Below, piece by piece: positions 1 to 8,116 of a stretch of 13,001 nucleotides of DNA (position 1 is the first letter of the stretch; each line of letters begins with the position of its first letter). The stretch is from positions 4,499 through 17,499 of the forward strand of contig JAAAVE010000527.1 in the NCBI GenBank assembly GCA_015679605.1. Direction: 5' to 3'. This DNA comes from Podila epigama (Eukaryota; Mortierellomycota; Mortierellomycetes; Mortierellales; Mortierellaceae). The translations under genes and the position numbers were made by a program. The notes under the pieces were generated by a model, which searched no databases, was not told the origin of the DNA, and worked only from the letters and a program-made list of their open reading frames with translations.

Positions 1-561
1 GAGCGCCCACGCCACGGCACACAAGGGTACCCAGACAAAGAATTCAAAAGAGTGGCACAAAAGGACAAAAAGACGAGACGAGGCTGAACATGTTCTGTGT
101 CATTCATCCTCCATCTTTTCAGTTTTTTTTTCATCCATCCATCTTTTTTTAAACCGTGTGGTAACACACTAAACACAGAAAACTGGTATCTATTATTTAT
201 TATTTATTGTACTGTACGTTCGTATTGGTGACAGTGTTAATGTTTACCACTGGATTGGCTTCCTACTTGCAAACATCTATCCAACAGCTGCTAAAAACAA
301 AGTCTCCGTCCCCACGCCGTCTCCTGTCCCCCCTGTCCCCCTGTCCCCTGTCCGTCCCGTGCTCACGCTTGTCTGTTCCTTCTTGGTCCTGCTCAACGTA
401 CTTACTACATCCATGCACCACCTTTTTTTCTTTCTTTGTTGTTGTTGCTGGGTCGGGGGTCAGCACATGGCCAAGGCCTGGCACCCCTCTCTTCCTTCTT
501 CTCCACGAGCCATCTTTTCTTTTCTTTTCCTTCTCTTTCTCTCTCTTCTTTTGGATTCTAC

Positions 562-671
562 CCATCCATCCATCCATCCATCCATTCATTCATCCGTACA
601 TTCATCCATCTACATCCATCCATCCATCCATCTACATCCATCCATCCATCCATCTACATCCATCCATCCAT
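562..671 (+). repeat. CATC tetranucleotide microsatellite
   Basis: Nearly uninterrupted CCAT/CATC units, broken by CATT, TACA and CGTACA variants. The block CATCTA plus several CATC units recurs about three times, so a longer 20-24 base unit is layered on the tetranucleotide. It lies in non-coding upstream DNA. Translated on the + strand it produces meaningless His/Pro/Ser/Ile repeats. Confidence 0.9.
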
Positions 672-1278
672 TTATATCATTCGTGTCGTCTCAATCTCAA
701 TCTCATCGCTTCTCGATCCTTCATCCATCCATACGACCATCGAATCCAATCTACCAACAGACACTCTCGCACCTTGCTCACATACTCACAGACGCTCATT
801 GCTCCGAATTAGGTAACCACGCACAACTTTGCCACTCAGATACTTTACACACTCTTTCTTGTATTTCCTGTTGTCAATGTCAATGTCCGTCACAATCACC
901 ATGGGTCTTCTTCTTCCTCATCGTCGTCTTCGTGTGTTGTGAGTAGTCAGTATCTCTCCTTTTCCACCCACATGCTTTCTATCCATCACTCCTTTTTTTT
1001 TCTTTTCAAATCTTTTCTTCGTTGATACACTCATTCTTCTTTTCACCTGGGAAGACTGAAAGTCGACCGATAGCAGTGGGTGCCTGGCAAATGTTCAAGG
1101 TTGTGAGAGACAGACAGATAGCTTGTTTTGGGTTATATCAATCTTGTTGACCGAAAAAAAAGCATCACACCTTTTCCTTCGGGATGCTCCTCGCCGTGTG
1201 ATCGATGGGTGCACCCCATGACATCAGTCACCTCGCCACACCTCACTCACATTGTCTCTTGTCTTCCCGCGTCTGCAT

Positions 1279-1334
1279 CCATCGCATCGCATCGTGTCGT
1301 ATCGTATTGTGTCGTATCGTATCGTATCATATCG
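1279..1334 (+). repeat. Imperfect TATCG/CATCG pentanucleotide tract
   Basis: About eleven five-base units of the form (C/T/G)(A/G)TCG run in tandem, starting as CATCG, passing through TGTCG, and ending as TATCG and TATCA. The gradual change of unit along the array is typical of slippage plus point mutation. No gene overlaps it. Confidence 0.75.
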
Positions 1335-1423
1335 CTCCACCTCCCCGCCCCATCGCACCATTGTCTATCCCCCAGTTCATATCATATGCAACCATGTCAC
1401 AACATCTTTCACACAACACATTC

Positions 1424-1492
1424 TTACACACAGACACACAAACATTCATTTACGCACGCACACACACATACACAAATACACAGACACCACAC
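1424..1492 (+). repeat. CA-rich dinucleotide-like tract
   Basis: Mostly alternating CA with interruptions (ACAG, ACGC, ATAC, AAAT). Its reverse complement gives a Cys/Val-rich spurious frame on the - strand. Low-complexity, non-coding. Confidence 0.75.
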
Positions 1493-1748
1493 CAAAGTCC
1501 CATTACCTCCACACCCAAAAAAAGTGAGCCGGGCTCCCGTGTCGGTTGTTACGCTTGGTTTATTATTATTAGTATTTTTTTTTTGCGTAGCGTAGCGTTG
1601 TGGTTGTCTTGTTGTGTTCTTTTCCCCTCCTTCCCTCACTGTCACATCTTTTGGTACATAAGGTTGCACCCGGATCAACCGTACCTCACTGCCCCCCCTG
1701 TGCTCATCATTTCTTGTTCCTGCTGGCGTCCCCGTCCGGGTCGGGCGA

Positions 1749-1773
1749 GGGATGGGAGGGAGGGGAGGGAGGG
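1749..1773 (+). other. G-quadruplex-type G-run array
   Basis: Six runs of three or four G separated by one or two bases (AT, A, A, A, A) lie on the + strand. This exceeds the usual four-run criterion for an intramolecular quadruplex with very short loops. The surroundings are T/C-rich, so the run stands out. It is about 0.94 kb upstream of the zinc-finger start codon, on that gene's coding strand. Quadruplex formation is inferred from pattern only. Confidence 0.55.
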
Positions 1774-2711
1774 TCGGTAGTAGAGTGGGCTGCATCGATT
1801 GGTCAAGGAAACAGCCTTTTTCTTTTTTCGTACTCTCTTTTTTTTGTTGTGTTTTCCCTAGTTATTGGTACCTTGCGCCAGTATCCCCCAGCCTGTCATT
1901 TTTTTTTTTCTATCAGCGGTCCACAACCCAAAACAATAGAGCAAGGGGCCAGGCCATTTTTTTTTTGTAGTTTTTCGCTATTTCCTTTCATCAGTCAACC
2001 CTCCCTCCAGGACCATCTATCTTGCACTACTTCTGTCCATGTGCTTTGCATTGTACACATTCTCTTCCCAGTCGCCCTGCTTGGCATGCCTTCACCAAAC
2101 AACACGTTTAACAGCCTGTTGGCTGCGGCAGCGGTAGCTTTTCCCCCCCTTCCATTTCTCCCCTTCCTCCGTCCCTGGGAATTTGAACTCTACTTTTAGC
2201 CAGCTTGGCGCATCCCAAGAATACAAAAAAGTTGTTGGTTGGGGCAAAACACTTTGTCTTGCACAGCCCTATCCCTTTTTTTCTTCTTCTGGGTCAAACA
2301 AGAGTGACGAAAGAGTGGCCAGACCCATTCGCTGATGGCGTATTTTTCATTCTCCGCTCCTTTTCTGGCGTCCTTCTCTCACCACCCCTCACCCCGGTTC
2401 CGGTTCCGGTTCCCCTTTGTTCCGGCGCCATCTTTTTTTTATTTTATTTTGCTTTATTGCTCAAACATCTCATCGAACCAACCAAAACGCACCGTAATAC
2501 AAACCAACCAGGCTGCAGCATCAGTTCGCTTGAAATCTTATCTAACTCGTTTGTGTTTCTTTTCTTTTCTTTTCTTTCTGGATATGTTTATTCAAACCTA
2601 CAGGATATCAAAAATACATTTGCTCCATTAGAACAAAACAAGGAAATATCGTCCTTACTTAACCGCCTTGGACACATCCAGCCCCACTAACCCACATAAA
2701 CCCTGGCGCCC

Positions 2712-5328
2712 ATGAAGGAAATGCGCGGAGAGGCTCGCGACATGCAGGATATGCGTGACATGCGGGAAATAAACGGAAATACCGCACAAGAGGTTACCTC
2801 CATCACCGAACTACAGACAATGCTAGCCCGCTTCTGGGATGCCCACTCTCGGCAATTTAAAGGTATGGCCAAGCTTCATTCTGTTTTTTTTTTTTTTACC
2901 TTTTTTTCTCAATTCTATCGTACTTGCTTGACTAGCTATCGAGCTTAAAAATGGACCTTAATCGAGTCTACTTGTGAAAAAAAATGGTGAATAGAAATCG
3001 AAAGCTCACTGACAGTACAGCTGTCGACATTGATCCGAAAGAATGGATTCCTTTGCCAAAAGATTGAAAATCTACAGCGGATAAACACAGACCTGGAATA
3101 CAAGTTTTCAATCACAAACTCGGAGCTAGAGCGTGCTCGACGAGAGTTCACCGAGCTGCAAGCAAAGTATGAACTCCGGAATGCCAACTACAATGACCTA
3201 AAGGCTGTCTGCTATCAGCTTGATGCTCAGCTAAACAAGACTGAAGGTGGTGCAGGCACTGGACTGGACGAGGCCACGGTTGCCCGCATCGAGCTTGGCT
3301 CGGACCGCAAGAAAAGGCGCCTCTCAGTCGACGTTGTCGACGGGGAATCAGACACAGCTCTCTCACCTTATGACGAAAGCGACCTTGCACCAGGTTCCCT
3401 CGTTGCACCTAGTATGCGGGCCATGGTTCCCGTTGCCACACGACAGGGTTCTCCGCCCGTGTCTGGCCAAACGCAGAGTACATGGACCTGTCTTTGGAAG
3501 AGTTGTAATCAGGTTTTTGGCGCCCTTGAGTGGCTTGTCAGCCACGTTGAGGAACACCATATTGGCTTGGGAAAGGTATTGTTTTTTTTATTTTTCTTGT
3601 ATATTGTTGTCTTTCTCCTCAAAGATGAGATGAATGCAGGGTACATTCTACAGTATAATTGACATTCTTTCCTTCGCCTGTCTCATCTAGTCACAATATA
3701 CCTGTGAATGGGAAAATTGCGTTGTCAAGCAAAAGCCTTTTCACAAACATCACCAGGTCATTCGTCACATGCGCACGCATACTGGCGAAAAGCCATTTGT
3801 ATGCCAAGTGGAGGGCTGTGGCAAAAAGTTTGCTCGGTCAGACTCGCTGTTGGAACACTCACGGAAACACAATGGTACACCGGTTGACTATTACAGGATG
3901 GTTGAGCTTAGTTCACAACAAGATGCCAAGCATCTGAATGGGTTGATGTTGCAAATGGATACCATCCAAGAGCATCAGATGGGACACCGACAGGATATGG
4001 ACGAAGCTGGTGAGCAACGTCCAACAGCTGAGACAGTTATGCGCCAAGATTCAGATCATGCCATGATGGACCAACGTCGTCCACGGTCCTTGTCACCAGC
4101 CCAGAGACCGTCGCCACCACCTGGTGACCTGCCCTTGGGCGAGAACCAGCATCACCAAGCGAAAGACCAACGTTCACAAGAGCGGTATCCTGGCATGGCG
4201 CCACTTGGTACCTCTGATAACATGGACAATGTGTCTGGCCTTGGCCAGACATCTGGCTCTCACTCGTACGGACCCACATCGCATCCCCACACGCCCCAGC
4301 ACAGCCAGTACGAGCATGGCGGAGCTGCCTTTTCATCTCAGCAACAGGGCATGTTGCATCCCAACCAGGCACATCAGCAGCATACTCATCGACTTGGTGA
4401 CTCCAACGACATGAGGCCGCTCCATCGAGGCCGTGGTCATGTCCATACTTCGTCTTTGAGCCTGAACCGGACGGAAGTTCACGAGATGGCACGAAGCTCG
4501 GGACACTCGCACTCGCGTTCGATGGATTATGGCCGTCCAGACTCGAGACGCCCCTTCCACCCTAGTGAGTATGGCCACTCCCAGACGCCGTCGCTCGAGT
4601 ACCCTCGAATGGATATGAATGGTTCGTATCAGCGCAAGGGCCGTGGTCATTCTCATACACCTTCGTTGGAGATGCCTCCTGTACCAGCCCCTGGTCAACA
4701 GATGCACCGTATGGAGGACAGAAGATACGCCACTGGACCCACCGGTTTTGCTCCACCGCATCAGCCTCAGCAGCAACAGCAAGGTCAACAAGGTCAACAA
4801 GGTCAGCAACAGCAACATCACCAGCAGCAAGGCCAACAGGGCCAGTCTTCCAGAGATGTTGATGAGCTTGCCATGCGCCAACAACAGCAGTCCTCGCAGC
4901 AGTACCATACACAATACCAAAAGTCTGGATACAGTCATCATTCTCCATCACGTTACCCTCAGCAGCCATCCGAGCATGAACAACAATATGCTGACCATCG
5001 CCAAAAGCATGTCTCACATAACCAACAACAACAACACCATCAACAGCAACAACAACAACAGCAGCAGCAGCAGCATCAACATCATCACCAACAACAACAG
5101 CAACAACAACAGCAGACACCACAACCAACACAATCTTCTGATGCTCGCGTTCACCAAGAGCAAGAGCCAACAGACTCGCCCATCTCAAACCCGACGCCGA
5201 GGACGCCTCCCACCTCGACCAGTGATGGTACCCTTGCCCACGCTGATACTGCAGACTGCGCACATGCATCTGCTGGACCCATGGAGGGCATGGAAGATGA
5301 TTCCAAGAACGCCCTGCCTGTTGCATAA
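2712..5328 (+). CDS. C2H2 zinc-finger transcription factor, GLI/ZIC-like, Gln-rich tail (3 exons)
   Basis: Exons: 2712-2862, 2995-3575, 3691-5328, giving 789 aa. An alternative second-exon start at 3016 keeps the frame and drops 7 residues. The start is the first ATG after an in-frame stop at 2697-2699. Residues about 40-135 look like a charged coiled coil (KIENLQRI..., ELERARREFTELQ), possibly a dimerisation surface. Three fingers follow. Finger 1 is C216-x4-C221-x12-H234-x4-H239 with the W two residues after the first Cys. Finger 2 is C249-x4-C254-x15-H270-x3-H274. A TGEKP-type linker leads to finger 3, C282-x4-C287-x12-H300-x3-H304. The Cx4C spacing, the Trp residues in fingers 1 and 2, and the long finger-2 loop resemble GLI/ZIC/GLIS proteins, and more distantly PacC/Rim101. 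Residues 305-789 are disordered: four GHxHTxSLE repeats (493-572), GQQ repeats, then Gln/His runs. The predicted role is nuclear DNA binding. Target genes are unknown, and no ortholog name is assigned. Confidence 0.88.
4768..5116 (+). repeat. Coding Gln/His repeat region (GQQ and CAA/CAG runs)
   Basis: This lies inside the zinc-finger gene. It begins with tandem nine-base GGT-CAA-CAA units (about 4789-4818), continues with a second GQQ block (about 4829-4845), and ends with long mixed CAA/CAG/CAT runs (about 5020-5116). CAA and CAG are intermixed, so the tract is a codon-diverse poly-Q rather than a pure CAG slippage tract. Such tails are common in fungal transcription factors as activation or condensate-forming regions. 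That role is inferred. Confidence 0.8.
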
Positions 5329-5384
5329 AATTACATTTTTGTCATATACCTTCATCCTTTCAGTTTCAATTATTCAAGTCTTTC

Positions 5385-5390
5385 AATAAA
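5385..5390 (+). terminator. Poly(A) signal of the zinc-finger gene
   Basis: A canonical AATAAA lies 57 bases after the stop codon at 5326-5328, in AT-rich sequence. It is the first good match downstream, and the next gene's start is only about 160 bases further on. Confidence 0.6.
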
Positions 5391-5510
5391 AACTCAGCCA
5401 CAATTGACCTCAAGTGTAGAAACTAGAAAATGCGAAACCATGACTGCGAATTTTTGTTGACAATCCGGAGGGGGAGATAATGGAGCACATCTTCATTTCA
5501 ACGGACACAC

Positions 5511-5540
5511 TTCATTCATTCATTCATTCATACATACATT
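5511..5540 (+). repeat. CATT tetranucleotide tract in the bL34m leader
   Basis: About five CATT units plus two CATA units end nine bases before the bL34m start codon, so the tract is probably in the promoter or 5' UTR. CATC/CATT tracts of the same type and orientation occur upstream of YPT1 and in the 1-2711 region. Confidence 0.7.
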
Positions 5541-5548
5541 TGACAAAC

Positions 5549-6403
5549 ATGTTTGCGGCATTCACATCACTTCGCACAAAGCTGGCCCCTGTTGCCAGGT
5601 ACAGCCTTATATATAATGTGTTGATAAATCAGGATGTCTGATACAAGACTCTATGAGAAAGAGCAAGAGAGACGGAGGAAGCTGATCTTGCAACAAAAAA
5701 CACACACATACACACACACATTCACACTCTCTGTCTCTGTCTCTGTCTATACGCATTCAACCACTTAGGACACAGTTCACAGCGATGGCGTCAGTTTCTC
5801 CTGCTGCTGGAGTCGCGCCATCAGCATCTGGTTCCATTTTCTCGTCATTGACAGGATTCCGTCTTCCCTCGGTCTTTGAGTAAGGAAGAAGAGAATGAAT
5901 GAAGTGACCCCCAACTCTGCCAATCCTTATACTTTTATGGATAAGAAGAAGAATAAGAAGAAGAAAAGATGGGGCGACAGCAAGGAAGATATGATCCAAG
6001 GAGATATTCTGGAGATCACACATACAGCAATTTTCAGACTTCAGGAATATACCATAAACAAGAGACTTTTTACGGGAAGATGGAGTGTGTGATCCAGGAA
6101 CCAAGGAGAGCGGGTTCCAGGGCATCTCTCTCGAGAACAGGAACGTAACAAAAAAGCTTTGTAAATTATGGGCAGATTAGTACGCAGGAGAAGAAAGAAC
6201 AAAAAAAAGTGTCTGGCCTCGTGGATGATAAGGACAACAACAACAACGTGTATTCCGTCTTTTGGCAACAGTGTTCGGTCATACATGCAACAATCGTCAG
6301 GCAAAGACTGCAGTCTGGCTTTGGAAGGGCGAGGAAAGCAGGCACCATGGAGTTCCAACTCTTGAATAAAGAGAAGAAGCAACATGCTGACTTGACCGCT
6401 GTC

Positions 6404-6434
<31 letters not shown>

Positions 6435-6628
6435 CTCTATCATAACCACTTTACCAACACAATCTTAGATCAACACAGGCACGCTTTGTGTCATACGGTC
6501 GTGAATACCAGCCCTCACAGCGCGTGCGCAAGCGCCGCCACGGTTTCTTGGCTCGGATGAAGTCAAGGGGTGGTCGCAAAGTGATTGCCAACCGTCTGGC
6601 CAAGGGCCGCAAGTACCTCAGCCATTAA
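5549..6628 (+). CDS. mrpl34: Mitochondrial large-subunit ribosomal protein bL34m (3 exons)
   Basis: Exons: 5549-5598, 5769-5879, 6469-6628; 106 aa. Donors are GTACAG and GTAAGG, acceptors CTTAG and CTTAG, and both junctions fall after codon position 2. The C-terminal 40 or so residues are a near-complete bacterial-type L34: [18 protein letters not shown], then K-S-R-G-G-R-K-V, then [10 protein letters not shown] at the end. This matches the family's QPS...RxxHGFxxRM...GRxVxxxRxxKGRxxL signature. L34 is a small basic protein bound to 23S-type rRNA in the large subunit. Residues 1 to about 60 are Ala/Ser/Arg-rich with almost no acidic residues and begin [20 protein letters not shown], a typical mitochondrial presequence. 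The gene is therefore assigned to the mitoribosome, equivalent to yeast Mrpl34. The 589-base second intron is far larger than the coding exons. No AATAAA was found close downstream. The start codon is the only ATG that gives the targeting peptide. Confidence 0.93.
5701..5748 (+). repeat. CA and CTGTCT tracts within bL34m intron 1
   Basis: A (CA)n tract at 5701-5720 is followed by alternating CTCTGT units to 5748. This sits just before the acceptor at 5767-5768 and extends the pyrimidine-rich part of the intron. Confidence 0.7.
6403..6437 (+). repeat. CTTT tetranucleotide tract at the end of bL34m intron 2
   Basis: Eight or so uninterrupted TTTC units precede the 3' splice site (AG at 6467-6468) by about 30 bases. 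The tract probably acts as, or expanded from, the polypyrimidine region of this intron. Length variation here could affect splicing, which is an inference. Confidence 0.75.
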
Positions 6629-7392
6629 GATATCTTGTTGGCTTACTTAGACTTGAGCGAGGTGGTAGTTGAGATGATGTGTGTATAAAAAAAGAAACTA
6701 TTCGTGAAGAAAAAAAAAACCTACCGGTCAAATAGTGACATGGTCTTTTTCTTTGTCTCTATGCGATCGATCGATGATGTTTGTTTCTTTTTCTTTTTTT
6801 GTGGGGGAGCACACAAACAAAATAACAAATAACTAAAAACGTGCGCAGCTCCTTTTCTTCATTCTTGTGAGAGACCGACAGACTGACGGATCAACAGACT
6901 GGGTCGAGGCACGATTTTCAGATTTTCTTGTCCCACAAAGGATCCCATTTTTTTTATTTTTCTAGTGAGCGTATGGCTCCTTTTACTCTCTTCCATCGAA
7001 AGTTGACTCTTTGTTTTTTTTTTTTTGCCTCTCATCAAAGTAAACACCGAGCGTGACAAAAATCTATTTGAGCGATCGTGGTAAAAGACCGAAGGTCGTG
7101 TTTGTTTGTTTGTTGCGACTTTCGAGCATGGCGTATTGCGCTGTTCAATGCGTGAATGATATTACATAGTGTACATTTTTTTTCCTTATTTTAAGCTCTT
7201 TTTAGTTAATTATTTTTCTCTCTCTCTCTTTCTCTCTTCACCTTTTCAGCAACTTTCTTCCTCCACACACACACACACACACATACCATTCCATATCTCG
7301 GTAACAAACCCTGGTTCCTCTTTCGCACTGCCGACCATCATCCATCACATCAACGCGCCACTTTAAACCCAATAACAAGAAAAGAAAAAGTC
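6629..7392. other. Intergenic spacer with T-rich promoter of the membrane-protein gene
   Basis: No gene is supported on either strand. It contains A and T runs, a CGATCGATCGATG run near 6767-6779, a small inverted repeat GACC-GAA-GGTC near 7088, a TTTG/TTGT tract near 7100, a CT tract at about 7215-7237 and a (CA)n tract at 7264-7284. The last two lie within 180 bases of the start codon at 7393 and are presumably promoter or leader. The first part should hold the 3' UTR of bL34m. Confidence 0.6.
7264..7284 (+). repeat. CA dinucleotide microsatellite
   Basis: About ten uninterrupted CA units, preceded by a CT-rich tract (7215-7237). Both lie in the leader or promoter of the downstream membrane-protein gene. 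Confidence 0.8.
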
Positions 7393-7914
7393 ATGTCTGA
7401 AGCAGCCATTGTCGCCGCGCGGTTAGCTCGAATGACACCGTTCCTCACTCGATCCGTCTCCCTCAACCTCGGTTTCGGAGCATACCACCTCCTCTCGGGT
7501 CTTCTCCTAGGCGTAGTCAAATACGTTCAGATCCACAATTCTACAACCGCCACCGCGCATCCTTACATTTCCACTGCTCATCGTGCCGCCCTCATGTACG
7601 GTTTCGCCTCGGCGCAACTCGCCGGCGCCGCCCTCCTCTCCGCTTGGCCAGAATCCGTCAATGTCGCCGCTACTATCGCCACTCAAATCTTTTTCGTCAC
7701 TGCTGTCGGCTCCTACGCTGTCCATGGTATCCTCCGTGATACAACCAATCAGTTGAAACAACCTCATAAACTAGGCCCTAAACATGCCATGCCACCATGG
7801 CTCATCCGTCTCTACATGGCCTTGCTCGTCACATCAGAAGTAGTTGGATGTGGTGTCCTGACTGCAGGCATGTGCAGCACTCTTTTCAAAGCCTCTAACG
7901 CGTCTACACTGTAG
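7393..7914 (+). CDS. Uncharacterised four-helix membrane protein, intronless
   Basis: A single open frame of 173 aa with the start codon in an A-rich context (aaaaagtcATG). Four hydrophobic segments are visible, at about residues 23-45, 65-85, 89-113 and 136-164. Short loops join segments 1-2 (polar, with HPYISTAHR) and 3-4 (charged, RDTTNQLKQPHKLGPKH). His63 at the edge of helix 2 and His111 at the end of helix 3 are candidate functional residues. No signal-peptide cleavage site is evident, so helix 1 probably anchors the protein. The helix layout and the TAHRAALMYGF segment recall small bacterial four-helix proteins such as the hydroxylaminobenzene mutase type. That resemblance is weak and from memory. 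Codon use favours C-ending codons and looks truly coding. All four neighbouring genes with a complete visible structure carry introns and this one does not. Function unknown. Confidence 0.85.
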   Translation: MSEAAIVAARLARMTPFLTRSVSLNLGFGAYHLLSGLLLGVVKYVQIHNSTTATAHPYISTAHRAALMYGFASAQLAGAALLSAWPESVNVAATIATQIFFVTAVGSYAVHGILRDTTNQLKQPHKLGPKHAMPPWLIRLYMALLVTSEVVGCGVLTAGMCSTLFKASNASTL

Positions 7915-8116
7915 GGATATTTGAATATAAAATGATACAAATTGTTTTTTTGCATGTGTGTGTGATTTATTCTACTCGACTATACATGCGAGTGCTGTTG
8001 TTGCTGTATTTTTTTGTTTTTGTTTTTGTTTTGTTGTTGTTGTTGTTGTTGTTGTTCTAGTGGCTACGAAAATGACCATCTTTCACAAAAGCGGAAATAA
8101 GAGAAAAACTCGGCAT
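7915..8116. other. Convergent 3' region with GTT tract
   Basis: This 202-base gap separates two converging genes. It holds a T/TTTTG tract followed by a (GTT)n microsatellite at about 8029-8056. AATATAAA at 7924-7931 could end the + gene. The - strand AATAAA at 7966-7971 could end YPT1. If both are used, the two 3' UTRs overlap antisense to each other. Confidence 0.6.
7966..7971 (-). terminator. Probable poly(A) signal of YPT1
   Basis: The + strand reads TTTATT, so the - strand reads AATAAA, 145 bases beyond the YPT1 stop codon at 8117-8119. No other exact match lies between. The assignment depends on position only. Confidence 0.45.

Larger units (their letters stand above)
1..2711. other. 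Long gene-free pyrimidine-rich upstream region
   Basis: No convincing coding exon was found on either strand. The open frames here are low-complexity translations of C/T-rich sequence (Ser/His/Pro/Phe-rich) with no family resemblance. The + strand is strongly T/C-rich, with many T runs, CATC and CA tracts, a TATCG-type tract and one G-rich run. It ends at the zinc-finger start codon, so part of it is probably promoter and 5' leader of that gene. A T/C tract around 2550-2580 followed by an AG at 2602-2603 (CCTACAG) could be the 3' end of a leader intron, but no donor can be assigned. TTTATT at 196-201 and 203-208 would read as poly(A) signals on the - strand, with no matching gene seen. Confidence 0.6.

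Noticed and set aside
207-946. Overlapping + strand open frames rich in Ser, His, Pro, Phe and Ile
   Set aside because: They are translations of CATC and T/C repeats. All three frames are open for the same reason, and none has a recognisable domain or coding-like composition.
1216-1226. TGACATCA as a CRE-like activator site
   Set aside because: One base off the TGACGTCA consensus, a single copy, far from any start codon, and expected by chance in this length.
1128-2690. Further + strand open frames of 90-200 codons in the upstream region
   Set aside because: Cys/Phe/His-rich low-complexity products, no conserved motif, and frames overlapping one another across microsatellites.
2931-2940. 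ACTAG acceptor as the 3' end of the zinc-finger gene's first intron
   Set aside because: The best-looking pyrimidine tract precedes it, but joining here gives a stop after eight codons and separates the coiled coil and fingers from the start. Later acceptors keep the frame. It is kept only as a possible alternative-splicing site.
4333-5326. Long - strand frames (Leu/Val-rich) opposite the Gln-rich tail
   Set aside because: Antisense shadows: CAA/CAG codons read backwards give Leu, Val and Ala codons. The + strand frame has zinc fingers and a spliced structure.
5895-6445. Lys-rich and other open frames, and possible snoRNA, in bL34m intron 2
   Set aside because: The open frames are short and low-complexity on both strands. 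No paired C/D boxes at suitable spacing with a terminal stem were found; the nearest (GGATGATAA near 6222 and CTGA near 6388) are too far apart and imperfect.
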